A stretch of DNA of 64,000 nucleotides, from assembly GCF_051414135.1 (NCBI RefSeq), contig NZ_JBLKOA010000007.1:1-64000 (forward strand), given 5' to 3'. Made by a program: the position numbers and the translations under genes. Numbering within the stretch: position 1 is the first letter of the stretch; every line of letters starts with the position of its first letter. The notes under the pieces are model-generated. The model was not told where the DNA came from. It ran no database searches and saw only the letters and a program-made list of their open reading frames with translations. Source of the DNA: Halovenus halobia (GTDB lineage: Archaea > Halobacteriota > Halobacteria > Halobacteriales > Haloarculaceae). Below are positions 32,289 to 40,964 of this stretch, one piece after another.

Positions 32289-34655
32289 TTAGTCATCGTC
32301 GGTTGGCGCTACGACAGCTGCGCTAGCGTCCTCACCCACTGCTGGGTCATCCCGTTCAATTGTAAAGCCAGAGACGACTTCCTGAAGCTGCTGAGACTGT
32401 GCAGCAAGCGCCTGCACGTCCTCGGACACTTCTGTGCTCGAACTACTCTGTTCTTCGGCCGTCGCGGCTACTGCATCGGCCTCATTGCTTGTCTGTTTGC
32501 TGATGGCGGCGATGTCATCGATCATTGAGACAACTTCCTGCGCCGACTCAGCCTGTTGGTCAGTGGCTTGGTTGATCGACTGGATACCACCGTTGGCTTC
32601 CTCAACCTTATCGACGATTTCATTCAGTGATGTGAGGCTCTCTTCAATGGTGTCGGTCCCTTCCGTCACCAAGTCCTGCATTTTCTGCATGCCTGCAACG
32701 GCGTCACTGCTCTTCTGGCGCACCTCTTCGATCCGCTGTTCAATGTCTTCGGTGGCTTCTTGGGTCTCCTCGGACAGTTGCTTCACCTCGTTTGCGACAA
32801 CTGCAAAGCCATCGCCCGCATCACCAGCCCGTGCCGCTTCGATAGAGGCGTTCAGTGCAAGGACGTTGGTCTGCTCTGCTATCTCGTCGATAAGATCGAT
32901 AACCTCACCGACGCGGGCAATCTCTGCGTTGAGCGCACTGATTTCCTCTACTGTCGTGTCGGTTTGTGATTTGATTGCTTCCATCTTCTTGATGGACTCA
33001 GAGGACTGTTCTTGTCCTTTGAGACCTTCTGTAGCGGCAGTCTCCGACAGACTAGCTACTTCTTCAGCTGATGACGCGATTTCCTCAACCGTGGCTGAGA
33101 GGTTATTTACCTCGTCGGACGCTCTTTCAAGGCTGTCAGTCTGTTCGGCCATTCCAGAGGAGATTTCCGTCACCGACTTGGCAACCTCGTTGCTGGAGTC
33201 GTCAATCTGTTCTGATGCGGCAGAAACTCGCTGACTTGCCTCTGCCACCTCGGTACTGAACGTACTAATCCGGGCAACTGTCTCCTCAATCTCGCCCATC
33301 ATCTCGTTGAAGCTCGTCGCAATGTCTGCCATCGCGTCGTTGTCGGTATCAACATCCAGCCGAACCGTGAGGTCGCCGTCAGCAGCGCGGGCCATCCCAT
33401 CCCGGTACTCTTCTGCCGCCGATTGGAGGCTTGCAGCCAATTCCTCGGCGTCCTGTTTGGCCTGTTGAGCATTCTTTTCAGCCGCCTGCGCCTCTTTTTT
33501 GGCTTGTTGTGCCTGTTGCTCTTTGTCCTCGGATTCCGCAATCCGGTCGCGTAATGCGTCGCGCATGGTGGCGAAAGACCCGAATAGCGTGCCAAATTCA
33601 TCAGAGCGGGTGGTCTGTATTTCCGTGTCGTAGTCGCCCGCTTCGATTGCTTGTGCCTTGTCTGTGAGGCGTGTGAGCGGCGGGACGACCATCCGCGTGA
33701 TAATAAACCCAGCAACCAGCAGGCCGAGCCCCATGACTCCAATGACAATGGCGAAATTCTGATTGACAGCCTGTTTGACCGCGAAGGCGCTGGAAGCGGG
33801 TTCGTGGTACATGACGGACCAGTCAGCCGTTTCGACTGGGGCATACCCCATCGTCATATCCATCTCTCCCATCTGCATCCGCATATACCCGGATTTGCCC
33901 CCGATACCCTTGTTCACAGCCATAGAGTTGATACCCTCTGCGTCGGTGTTCTGTTCGAGTATCTGCCCCTGACGCTGGCTCATCACGACGGTCCCTTCAC
34001 TGTTCACAATCTTGAGGAAGGAACTCTCGGATTGCTTCGGGAGGTTACCTGCGAAGGCCGCTGTATCACCGACAACAACTAACGCGCGGTCAGGTTGGTC
34101 AACCGAGACACCGGCAGCCACGGCAGGACCGCCGATGACAGACGAATTGTATGGCTGTGATATTGCAGAGCCGTGGTCACCCTCACTCGCCGTTTCACTT
34201 TGTTCACTGTTGACGCTGGCGAGTGCTTCTGGAGTCGCATACCCGATGTCAGTAATCGAATCCCCGACACGGGAGTCCGCCGAACTGGAGATGATGATCC
34301 CGGTCGAGGTATCGATATAGTGGGCCGCTTCGATGTTGTGAGCAACATTTTCTTCGCCTACTTCGTGTTCAAGAAACTCAGAAATTCGGTCTGTATCACC
34401 GTCCTGAATCGCTTCTGCATACCCAAGGGAGTGTGCCGTACTCCGGAGTGAAACAACCCAACTATTCACCGCATTGGCTTGGACTTCCGCGCTTGAAACT
34501 GCCGACTCTTGAGCATCTGTCGAGACCGCTTCATCGGTCTGTAGAACTAGCATGCCACCGGCCGCACCGGATATTAACAAGACAGTAAGTAACAGGACAG
34601 TAATCTTCGTTACCAGCCGATCTATACCCAGACGGTCTAATACTGATGTCTTCAC
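32289..34655 (-). CDS. Methyl-accepting chemotaxis transducer (halobacterial transducer, Htr-like)
   Basis: Membrane chemoreceptor of 788 aa that signals to CheA/CheW. The first transmembrane helix is ITVLLLTVLLISGAAGGMLV (about 18-38), then an extracellular Cache-type sensor of about 250 residues (IDTSTGIIISSSADSRVGDS and ADWSVMYHEPASSAFAV are typical), and a second helix FAIVIGVMGLGLLVAGFIIT near 305. The HAMP domain follows (VPPLTRLTDKAQAIEAGDYD), a Gln/Ala-rich coiled coil, a second HAMP-like segment, and the signalling domain with hairpin tip EQTNVLALNASIEAARAGD near 600. It is an orphan here; its ligand is unknown. Confidence 0.95.
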   Translation of the reverse strand: MKTSVLDRLGIDRLVTKITVLLLTVLLISGAAGGMLVLQTDEAVSTDAQESAVSSAEVQANAVNSWVVSLRSTAHSLGYAEAIQDGDTDRISEFLEHEVGEENVAHNIEAAHYIDTSTGIIISSSADSRVGDSITDIGYATPEALASVNSEQSETASEGDHGSAISQPYNSSVIGGPAVAAGVSVDQPDRALVVVGDTAAFAGNLPKQSESSFLKIVNSEGTVVMSQRQGQILEQNTDAEGINSMAVNKGIGGKSGYMRMQMGEMDMTMGYAPVETADWSVMYHEPASSAFAVKQAVNQNFAIVIGVMGLGLLVAGFIITRMVVPPLTRLTDKAQAIEAGDYDTEIQTTRSDEFGTLFGSFATMRDALRDRIAESEDKEQQAQQAKKEAQAAEKNAQQAKQDAEELAASLQSAAEEYRDGMARAADGDLTVRLDVDTDNDAMADIATSFNEMMGEIEETVARISTFSTEVAEASQRVSAASEQIDDSSNEVAKSVTEISSGMAEQTDSLERASDEVNNLSATVEEIASSAEEVASLSETAATEGLKGQEQSSESIKKMEAIKSQTDTTVEEISALNAEIARVGEVIDLIDEIAEQTNVLALNASIEAARAGDAGDGFAVVANEVKQLSEETQEATEDIEQRIEEVRQKSSDAVAGMQKMQDLVTEGTDTIEESLTSLNEIVDKVEEANGGIQSINQATDQQAESAQEVVSMIDDIAAISKQTSNEADAVAATAEEQSSSSTEVSEDVQALAAQSQQLQEVVSGFTIERDDPAVGEDASAAVVAPTDDD

Positions 34656-34810
34656 AGTATTGAATATTATATACTAGATAGCACTCAAAGCAGTACCAAA
34701 CTAGTTAGGAAAGAACTCACAATTCAACGTGATTTTCGCTAGCAAAATAATCAACGGCTTATCAAACTCGCCGATCTATTCCCACTATTGGCCCTGAAAT
34801 CATGATATTC

Positions 34811-34906
34811 TCTCTGCTGTATACACCCTCTACGTCTTGCACGCTATTTGTCACAGCAACCGTCTGGAAGGAGTCGACGCTGCTGAATACAGAGCGCGTA
34901 TCGGTC
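34811..34906. repeat. Dispersed short repeat, longest copy
   Basis: The minus strand reads GATACGCGCTCTGTATTCAG, then about 20 bases, then GTTGCTGTGACAAATAGC and a second weaker copy ending GTGTATACAGCAG. Related copies lie at 26260-26313, 31985-32045 and 37330-37402. It begins at the stop codon of the XRE regulator. Transposon-derived sequence is likely, but no terminal repeats or transposase are visible. Confidence 0.55.
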
Positions 34907-35114
34907 ACTTTCCGACCGGTTCGATGTCGGGATCAAACAATTCCTCGATTCGACAATCGAAGTAAGCAGCAAGTTTGAACGCCAACTCTAATGATGGATC
35001 ATAGCGGTTACGCTCGATTGCATTTATTGTTTGACGTGAGACGCCAACGGCTGTGGCCAAGTCCCCTTGACTCAACCCGGCCCTTTCTCGGTAAACATCT
35101 AATTTGTTGTTCAT
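34905..35114 (-). CDS. XRE-family helix-turn-helix regulator
   Basis: DNA-binding protein of 69 aa, essentially one Cro/CI-type HTH: LDVYRERAGLSQGDLATAVG, then VSRQTINAIERNRYDPSLEL and AFKLAAYFDCRIEELF, all standard positions. It lies 13 bases after a four-helix membrane protein gene in the same direction. Pairs of a short XRE protein and a DUF2178-like membrane protein are widespread in prokaryotes. It is probably autoregulatory, and the two tandem GTAAAG-N4-CTTTAC palindromes upstream of the first gene (35578-35610) are the likely target. Confidence 0.92.
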   Translation of the reverse strand: MNNKLDVYRERAGLSQGDLATAVGVSRQTINAIERNRYDPSLELAFKLAAYFDCRIEELFDPDIEPVGK

Positions 35115-35127
35115 AGATACGTCGCAG

Positions 35128-35571
35128 CTATTTGTACTGTCGTTTTACATACCAGTGAGCAACTCCGAAAATAAACGTCAATAGGAGATATCCCCAGATC
35201 GCTCCTCGGATGGCTGCGGGAGCAGTATACACGCCAGTTGTGCTGAGGACAACATCTGCCGGAATTCCGATGATAACGACAGCGGCGATGAACGTTGATA
35301 TCGCTTGATTTGCTTCCCACTCCGTCTGCTGTTCGAATTCGTCTCTGATCGAAACTGGTGAGTACCAGTATCCGATACCCATTCCGATGGCACCGAGCCA
35401 ATAAAGCCCCAATCCAGCAAAGAGTACAAGCTGTTCTTCGGTGACCATCCATATCGCCGTTGCAACGAAGAAACTGGCAACACCGAACCCAACGGACCGA
35501 TTTATCCACTTGCTGTACTGTTCGCGCTTCTGAACTTGCTGTTTCGCGGTGAGGTCTTCTGTCATTGGCAT
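35128..35571 (-). CDS. DUF2178-like membrane protein
   Basis: Protein of 147 aa with four predicted membrane segments: SVGFGVASFFVATAIWM, LVLFAGLGLYWLGAIGMGIG, ISTFIAAVVIIGIPADVV and IWGYLLLTFIFGVAHWYV, with a hydrophilic loop IRDEFEQQTEWEANQA in the middle, the part conserved in DUF2178-type partners of XRE regulators. Function unknown. Starts at 35586, 35571 or 35565 are possible. 35586 falls inside the operator, so 35571 is preferred. It is the first gene of a two-gene operon with the XRE regulator. Confidence 0.82.
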   Translation of the reverse strand: MPMTEDLTAKQQVQKREQYSKWINRSVGFGVASFFVATAIWMVTEEQLVLFAGLGLYWLGAIGMGIGYWYSPVSIRDEFEQQTEWEANQAISTFIAAVVIIGIPADVVLSTTGVYTAPAAIRGAIWGYLLLTFIFGVAHWYVKRQYK

Positions 35572-35577
35572 CAGGGT

Positions 35578-35610
35578 GTAAAGCACCCTTTACAGTAAAG
35601 GATACTTTAC
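35578..35610. promoter_or_regulatory. Double-palindrome operator for the XRE/membrane-protein operon
   Basis: Two perfect 16-bp palindromes of the form GTAAAG-N4-CTTTAC stand side by side, at 35578-35593 (spacer CACC) and 35595-35610 (spacer GATA), with one base between them. A TATA-like CATATTT lies at 35614-35623 on the minus strand, so the palindromes cover the expected transcription start. This fits autorepression by the XRE protein with two dimers on adjacent faces. Confidence 0.75.
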
Positions 35611-35898
35611 ACAAATATGAAAGTGTCGGCACGGGATAGGTTGCGACTGCCGCCACCTAGTCTGAATAACTCTCAGAAGTGCCAAATCGAACCTCTGAGT
35701 CGGTCCCGCGCTTTCTGACAGAATCCGGGAAGGTAATCCAGCAAGTGCTGAGAATAAAACCCACATCTCGATTACTGATCTTTGAGCAACCCGTGTGGAG
35801 ACGAATCGGTAGAGACTACCGGGAGTTCCGTTGTGAGGTGCAAAATCTTCGATGTACTGTCTGTCGGTCGTCGTCAACAGTTCAGCAGCGAAACGGCA

Positions 35899-35909
35899 CT
35901 ATTTTTCGC
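35899..35909 (+). promoter_or_regulatory. TATA box for the PiT transporter gene
   Basis: CTATTTTTCGC is centred about 27 bases before the GTG at 35931. The gap 35611-35898 upstream contains no supported gene. Confidence 0.5.
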
Positions 35910-35930
35910 GTGCGAACCGATAACACGCAC

Positions 35931-37190
35931 GTGGCAGAGTTACTAATTCTCGTGGGATTGCTGGTTGCGGTGTTTGTCGGGTACAATATCGGCGGGTCAT
36001 CAACCGGTGTTGCCTTCGGTCCGGCAGTTGGCAGTCGGGCCGTCAGAAAAGTCACTGCCGGGGCACTGTTTACCGTGTTTGCATTCCTCGGAGCCTGGAC
36101 GATCGGGCGGAAGGTCATCACCACGATGAGTACCGAAATTGTCGATGCAACAGCCTTTACGCCCGAAGCGAGCGTTGGCGTCCTCTTCTTTACCGGGCTT
36201 GCACTCCTGATCTCGAACCTCTACGGTGTTCCGGCGTCAACCTCGATGACAGCTGTCGCAGCAATTGTCGGACTCGGATTGGCAACGGGGACGCTCAACA
36301 CTGCGCTGATGTTTACCATCCTGTCGGCATGGATCGTCGCCCCACTGATCGCCGTCTTCACAGGTGCGTTTATCGGCAGATATCTGTATCCGCACCTCGA
36401 CGCCAAATTCGAATTTGGTCGCCTTACGAACCCGTTGATCGCAATCGATACCCAGAAGAGACTCCCACGGTTATCGGTCAACGATACCGTCTCGCCTCGG
36501 GATCTGATCGGGTCGGCACTTGTGGTGGCAATTGCCTGCTACATGGGGTTCAGTGCCGGGGCCTCGAACGCGGCGAACGCAGTCGCCCCGCTTGTCGGTA
36601 ACGGCTCCCTTGACCCCAGCCCGGCGATTCTGCTCGCAACCGGGGCCATCAGCGTGGGCGGCTTCACGATTGCCCGGCGGACGTTGGCGACCGTTGGCAG
36701 CGATATCACTGAGATGCCGATTCTGGCAGCGCTCATTGTTTCGACGGTGGGTGCGACGATTATCACCGTCCTCTCGTGGCTCGGAATTCCAGCCAGTCTC
36801 GCCGTGAGTACGACCAGTTGTATTATTGGACTTGGGTGGGGCCGTGCAAGCCGAGCGCGGACGCTTGTCGAAATAATCACACAGTCTCCTGCCGATGAAT
36901 CCGCTCCGCAATTTACAACTGGTGCACTCAAACTGCACCCAGTTGAAGGCAAAAAGGAGGTGCCTGCGGGCCCGACTGTGGGCGAACTGGCTGAAGGCGA
37001 GACTCCTGACCCGGACAGGCAGGACGTATCTGAGGATGGAGTGTCTAGTGTTGGGGAGAGGGATCCAGAGGAACTTTCCGCCGAAGGTCTGTTCCATCAG
37101 GCAGCGGCAGCTCGCGTCGCGACACTCTGGGTAATCACGCCGACGCTGTCGCTCGTGGGGTCTTATGCCTTGTTTTCACTCATCGGCTAA
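35931..37190 (+). CDS. Inorganic phosphate transporter, PiT family
   Basis: Cation-phosphate symporter of 420 aa with about ten membrane segments in two repeated halves. The PiT signature occurs twice: FVGYNIGGSSTGVAFGPAVG in the N-half and MGFSAGASNAANAVAPLVGN in the C-half. STSMTAVAAIVGLG is the typical helix after the first. A hydrophilic acidic loop (about 325-385) precedes the last membrane helix. The GTG at 35931 is chosen as start: a TATA box at 35899-35909 gives a leaderless transcript, and upstream in-frame sequence has Cys/Arg-rich non-coding texture. Confidence 0.88.
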   Translation: MAELLILVGLLVAVFVGYNIGGSSTGVAFGPAVGSRAVRKVTAGALFTVFAFLGAWTIGRKVITTMSTEIVDATAFTPEASVGVLFFTGLALLISNLYGVPASTSMTAVAAIVGLGLATGTLNTALMFTILSAWIVAPLIAVFTGAFIGRYLYPHLDAKFEFGRLTNPLIAIDTQKRLPRLSVNDTVSPRDLIGSALVVAIACYMGFSAGASNAANAVAPLVGNGSLDPSPAILLATGAISVGGFTIARRTLATVGSDITEMPILAALIVSTVGATIITVLSWLGIPASLAVSTTSCIIGLGWGRASRARTLVEIITQSPADESAPQFTTGALKLHPVEGKKEVPAGPTVGELAEGETPDPDRQDVSEDGVSSVGERDPEELSAEGLFHQAAAARVATLWVITPTLSLVGSYALFSLIG

Positions 37191-37500
37191 GAGAAAACCT
37201 CGTCTGTCCATCGGCCTCAGTCATGGTCTGGGGTACCGTCCATTTACAAGACTCGTGCGCGAGATGTAGGCGTCTTTGATAGCAAGACCGCTGTGCTGCA
37301 CTGATCCTCTGTATTCCGCATAAGATTCCTGACAGCAACGAGATAAGTGTCAACAGTCCTGTTGGATGCAGGGCGCATATCTCGCACGGACTCACATCCC
37401 AGTTTCAGCGCAAGGAGTCGCTCAGGTCAGCGAGCGGTCGTAATATTCAGATACACGTAAAAAAGAAATATATGCCAACAGAAATAAAGGACAATCGACT
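37191..37500. other. Gene-free gap with dispersed repeat copy
   Basis: 310 bases between the phosphate transporter and the broken kinase. 37330-37402 holds a dispersed repeat copy (minus strand GATATGCGCCCTGCATCCAA core followed by CGTTGCTGTCAGG). An A/T-rich block just before 37501 (AAAAAAGAAATATATGCC-type sequence near 37459-37475) could be the old promoter of the kinase. No gene is supported. Confidence 0.4.
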
Positions 37501-38534
37501 ATGACTGGTTGGGATCCAGAGAATGATGTCAGATTTGCATTAGATGTGACAAATACAACAATCTGGAACGTGAACCTGGAGACGGAGAATCGACAACGCT
37601 CCGGGGTCCCGTCGAATCACTCTTTGCCGTTGGAATGGCAGAGTTCGGAGACACAGAGTCGTTTTTGGAGCATGGAGTACATCCTGACGACCGCCCCAAA
37701 ATAAAACAACTCTATGGAGAGCTCAAGCGAGGAGAGACTGATCTGTACGAAGTCGAGTTTCGAACCCATCCTGAGAACGGCGATATTCGGTGGATCGAGG
37801 CACATGGTCGTGTCCAAACAAAAGATGGGACGCGCATGCTGACCGGGATTTCCACCGAAATTACGGAACGAAAACGGCGAGAACAACAATTAGCACGCCA
37901 GAATGAGCAATTAGAAGAGATTGCCAGCACTCTCGCACACGACTTTCGAAATCCATTGCACGTAGCTGAGGGTAATTTAGAGATGGCTCGAGAAGAACAC
38001 GAGAGTGAGCATCTCGATGCAGTGGCGCAGGCCCACGACCGATTAGAAGCACTCGTAGATGACCTCTTGATGAGTGCCCGGGAGGGAACCCCTCTCACTC
38101 GTGGCGGGCAGGCAACTGACGACAAGGAGATGGTCGATGTGGAAACCATCGTTGAGCAGTGCTGGAAAAACGTCGAGACCCACGATGCGACGCTCCTCGT
38201 TGAAACCAGTCATACTCTGTGTGCCGACCAACAGCGACTCTCACAACTCTTCGAGAATCTCATCCGAAACGCGGTCGAACACGGTGGTCCCGAAGTGACG
38301 GTCACCATTGGTGACCTGGACGACGAGGAGGGAGTTTACGTTGTAGATACCGGTCCGGGTATTCCGGAGAACAAGCGGACACAGGTCTTCGAAAGGGGGT
38401 ATTCGAAGACGGACAGTGGCACCGGGCTCGGATTACATATCGTCAAAACTGTTGTCGATAATCACGGCTGGGATATTGCTGTGACAGACAGCGAGTCAGA
38501 TGGAACACGGTTCGAGATAATGACATGCGTGTGA
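37501..38534 (+). pseudogene. PAS domain histidine kinase, frameshifted in the PAS domain
   Basis: The reading frame from ATG 37501 encodes the start of a PAS domain (VRFALDVTNTTIWNVNLET) and ends prematurely in that frame. From about 37580 the next frame continues the same domain (TTLRGPVESLFAVGMAEFGD, then HGVHPDDRPKIKQLYGELKR) and runs to 38534. Loss of one base near 37580 explains it. The rest is intact: PAC end IRWIEAHGRVQTKDGTRML, coiled coil, H-box ASTLAHDFRNPLHVAEGNLE, N box LFENLIRNAVEHGG, G boxes VVDTGPGIPENK and GTGLGLHIVKTVV. No membrane segment. A sequencing error cannot be excluded; initiation at 37635 would give a kinase with half a PAS domain. Confidence 0.75.
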
Positions 38535-38705
38535 GACTCTCTGAGAGACACCATTTCCGTACGCCCACGGCCCCTCACAGGTTCGCAGGGATAAGTAGCC
38601 GATAGCTCTTCTAACTCGGCGTGGAACAAACGTAACACATCTTGGTTTGCCCCTCTGGCAAATCGGTCGAAAGAGTCAGTGTAGTCCGTCCGGTAGGCCG
38701 GAGCA

Positions 38706-39143
38706 ATGACATACGAGGTCACACGGATTCCGGGCGACGGCGTACTTGAGAACGCCTTCGAGATACGGCGAGCGGTTTTCGTTGACGAACAGGATGTCGA
38801 CGAAGACATCGAATACGACGGCCGTGACGAGGAGTCTATTCATTTCGTCATTACAGATGCCGAGACAGACACACCCGCTGGTACCGCGCGGCTCAGGACC
38901 ACCGGCGACGGTACTGGCAAACCCGAGCGTGTCGCCGTCAGAGAGCCCTACCGTGGCGAGGGTCTGGGTCGCAGGCTGATGGGACTGATCGAGTCAGAGG
39001 CGCGAAATCAGAACTGTCAGCGGACGCTATTGCACGCACAGACACACGTCATCGAGTTCTACCGCGACCTCGGCTACGAAGTGACCAGCGACGAGTTCGA
39101 GGAAGCCGGCATCTCCCACGTCGAGATGGAAAAACAGCTCTGA
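38706..39143 (+). CDS. GNAT family N-acetyltransferase, ElaA-like
   Basis: Protein of 145 aa. VLENAFEIRRAVFVDEQDVD is the ElaA/YjcF-type N-terminus that precedes the GNAT fold, AGTARLRTTGDGTGKPERVA is strand 4, VREPYRGEGLGRRLMGLIES holds the acetyl-CoA loop (R-G-E-G-L-G), and LLHAQTHVIEFYRDLGYEV the C-terminal half. The substrate is unknown. It ends exactly where the convergent SHOCT gene ends (stop codons at adjacent bases 39143/39144). No promoter motif stands out in the 171 bases before it. Confidence 0.9.
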   Translation: MTYEVTRIPGDGVLENAFEIRRAVFVDEQDVDEDIEYDGRDEESIHFVITDAETDTPAGTARLRTTGDGTGKPERVAVREPYRGEGLGRRLMGLIESEARNQNCQRTLLHAQTHVIEFYRDLGYEVTSDEFEEAGISHVEMEKQL

Positions 39144-39566
39144 CTATTCTCGCTCGGCTATGGGGTCGTCCGATTCTGCCTGTGCCGCTCGATTGCGCGC
39201 TCGGGCCTGGTCTTCGGCAGCTTCCAGCGTTTCGGTCTCCAGCAATCGTTCGAGTTTGCGCTCGAACTGCTCGTCAGTGAGTTCTCCCTCAGCGTAGCGA
39301 CGACGAAGTCGTTCCAGCGCGTCCTCGGAGTCAGACTCCGCCTCCGAGCGGGCGGGTTGTTGGTCAGTCGTGGCCTCTGCATCGTCCTCGTCGAACAGCA
39401 TCGAGATAACGGGAACGACCGCGATGTAGCCAAAGAGCATCACTGCGAGCCAGATTTCGCTCGGGAAGTCGAGCATCAACAGCGCGAGCCACGTCCCGGT
39501 CACGATGGTCGCAGCGATACCGGAGGCGTTTGCTGTCGCCCGCGCTCGAAACGAATCGTCGCTCAT
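39144..39566 (-). CDS. SHOCT domain-containing membrane protein
   Basis: Protein of 140 aa. Two membrane helices (about 15-35 and 38-58, for example IWLAVMLFGYIAVVPVISML) are followed by an acidic linker and a C-terminal SHOCT motif, DALERLRRRYAEGELTDEQF-ERKLERLLE. The remaining tail is Ala/Glu-rich. SHOCT motifs are short two-helix elements found at ends of many membrane proteins, thought to mediate oligomerisation; the protein's role is unknown. It is tail-to-tail with the GNAT gene with no bases between the stop codons. Confidence 0.88.
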   Translation of the reverse strand: MSDDSFRARATANASGIAATIVTGTWLALLMLDFPSEIWLAVMLFGYIAVVPVISMLFDEDDAEATTDQQPARSEAESDSEDALERLRRRYAEGELTDEQFERKLERLLETETLEAAEDQARARNRAAQAESDDPIAERE

Positions 39567-39696
39567 CTGTTCTGAGACCTCTGTCGGCTGAATATATTTA
39601 ACGACCCCACATAGTACTGTGGGAATACGCTGGCCTTACCCGAAGTACTGAGTGTTTTCTCATACGCGTCCAGTGGGTATACACGCGGGATAGTCG

Positions 39697-39930
39697 ATGG
39701 AACTAGCCCAGTTGACGGAGCTGATTCGGACAGTTATTTATCTGGGACAACGCAGAGATCTCTCTTTCCTTGCAGGGGCGATTGCATTCTTTAGCTTCCT
39801 CTCGCTTATTCCAGCGACGGTACTGGCTGTGACGATTGGCTCGCTTGTCGGTGGTGAGGCGTTTGTGCTCCGCGTCGTGTCCTCGGCTGGTCGGTATCTC
39901 TCGGCAGAGGGCAACGAGATACTTACTCGG
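39697..39930 (+). pseudogene. Truncated YihY/BrkB-family membrane protein (N-terminal fragment)
   Basis: The first 76 codons are a typical YihY N-terminus: RDLSFLAGAIAFFSFLSLIP and ATVLAVTIGSLVGGEAF, the first membrane helix and loop. Homology stops near 39924, exactly where the convergent ArsR-type gene ends, and the frame then runs on as Arg/Thr-rich shadow sequence of that gene to 40041. Intact family members have roughly 250-300 residues and six helices, so about three quarters of the gene are gone. A deletion joined it to the end of the neighbouring gene. It is unlikely to be functional. Confidence 0.8.
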
Positions 39931-40723
39931 GTGAGCCGTACCAGATCCACAGCGCCGTCAACAGGAACAGTCCACCGCAGAAAAACCCGAGGCCCGCCGC
40001 GAGGGCAGGGTCGAAACCCACCGCGTCCACGGAGGACGTGACTGTCTCGTTGGAAATCTGTGTCGCGTTCCCGCCGTCGGTCACGAGCACTGGCGCGTCC
40101 GTCAGGTTCTGGTCGATAACGACGTCGGCGTCGCCCGTCGTGAATTCGGTATCGTTCGTGGCCGCATCCTCCGAGGCAATCCCGACCTCGTTGCCACCCG
40201 TCTCGGTGGTCCCGTTTGCCGTCTCTACGTCGATGCCGCTGCCTGAACCGAGTTCGTTGACTGGTGTCGATTCAGGGCTCGAAGAGAACCGACTAGCCGC
40301 GAACGCGACGAGCAAGCTTGTCGGCGCGAGGAGTCCTGCAGCCCCGACAAACCGGCTGAGTATCGACTTGAGCGAGCGTTCTTTGTCTTCGCCGGCGAAC
40401 ATAACCAGCGATTCGTCTGTTGGTGCGTACACGTCCATCTCCGACCCACGCTCGGAGTACCAGATGTCGACTGATTCGACCAGGTCTACATCTTTGAGTT
40501 TGTTGAGGTGGTACTGGACGTTCTGGACAGACGTATCGGTCCGGTCCGCAAGGTCGGAGGCAGTCTGTGGGTCGTCGTGCAACGCGAGAAATATCTCTCG
40601 GGTCGTGCTGGCGGCCAGTGCCTCGAAGACTTCGTCAGCAGTCTCCTCTGAGAGGTCGACAAGGCGGGGGCCACCCTGGTCGTCACGGGTGACTGTCTCC
40701 CGTAATGGGAAGATACTACTCAT
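39923..40723 (-). CDS. ArsR-type winged-helix protein with C-terminal membrane segments
   Basis: Protein of 266 aa. Residues about 20-110 are a winged helix of the ArsR/HTH_20 type: ADEVFEALAASTTREIFLAL, then PQTASDLADRTDTSVQNVQY and HLNKLKDVDLVESVDIWYSE. A hydrophobic segment GAAGLLAPTSLLVAFAASRF follows, then about 90 acidic, Thr/Asn-rich residues, and a final membrane helix AAGLGFFCGGLFLLTALWIW. Such membrane-linked regulators are common in haloarchaea and may sense envelope state. The start MSSIFPLRE at 40723 is preferred; 40738 is also possible. It converges on the truncated YihY gene. Confidence 0.85.
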   Translation of the reverse strand: MSSIFPLRETVTRDDQGGPRLVDLSEETADEVFEALAASTTREIFLALHDDPQTASDLADRTDTSVQNVQYHLNKLKDVDLVESVDIWYSERGSEMDVYAPTDESLVMFAGEDKERSLKSILSRFVGAAGLLAPTSLLVAFAASRFSSSPESTPVNELGSGSGIDVETANGTTETGGNEVGIASEDAATNDTEFTTGDADVVIDQNLTDAPVLVTDGGNATQISNETVTSSVDAVGFDPALAAGLGFFCGGLFLLTALWIWYGSPE

Positions 40724-40964
40724 GGCTCGTACCAGCACCTATACCAGCCGTATTAAAAACTCTACTCGACGAACAAAGAGCCGTTTTAGCCGAGATAGCA
40801 CGGCGACAACTGGGCTGAAACGGCGCTTTGAGTCGGGAGTGTTGGAGTAAATACTCATTGTACGTCTGCCACGGCTGGCGGTTTTCGAGTTCGACCCCTG
40901 GGCCGTCAGTCACGTGTCAGACAGCCACAGAAAGTTTATTTTCGTCGCTGTCGACCGTCGAGGT

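Noticed and set aside
35679..35930. In-frame N-terminal extension of the phosphate transporter
   Set aside because: It is Cys/Arg-rich, unlike haloarchaeal protein, and a TATA box lies inside it at the right distance from the GTG at 35931.
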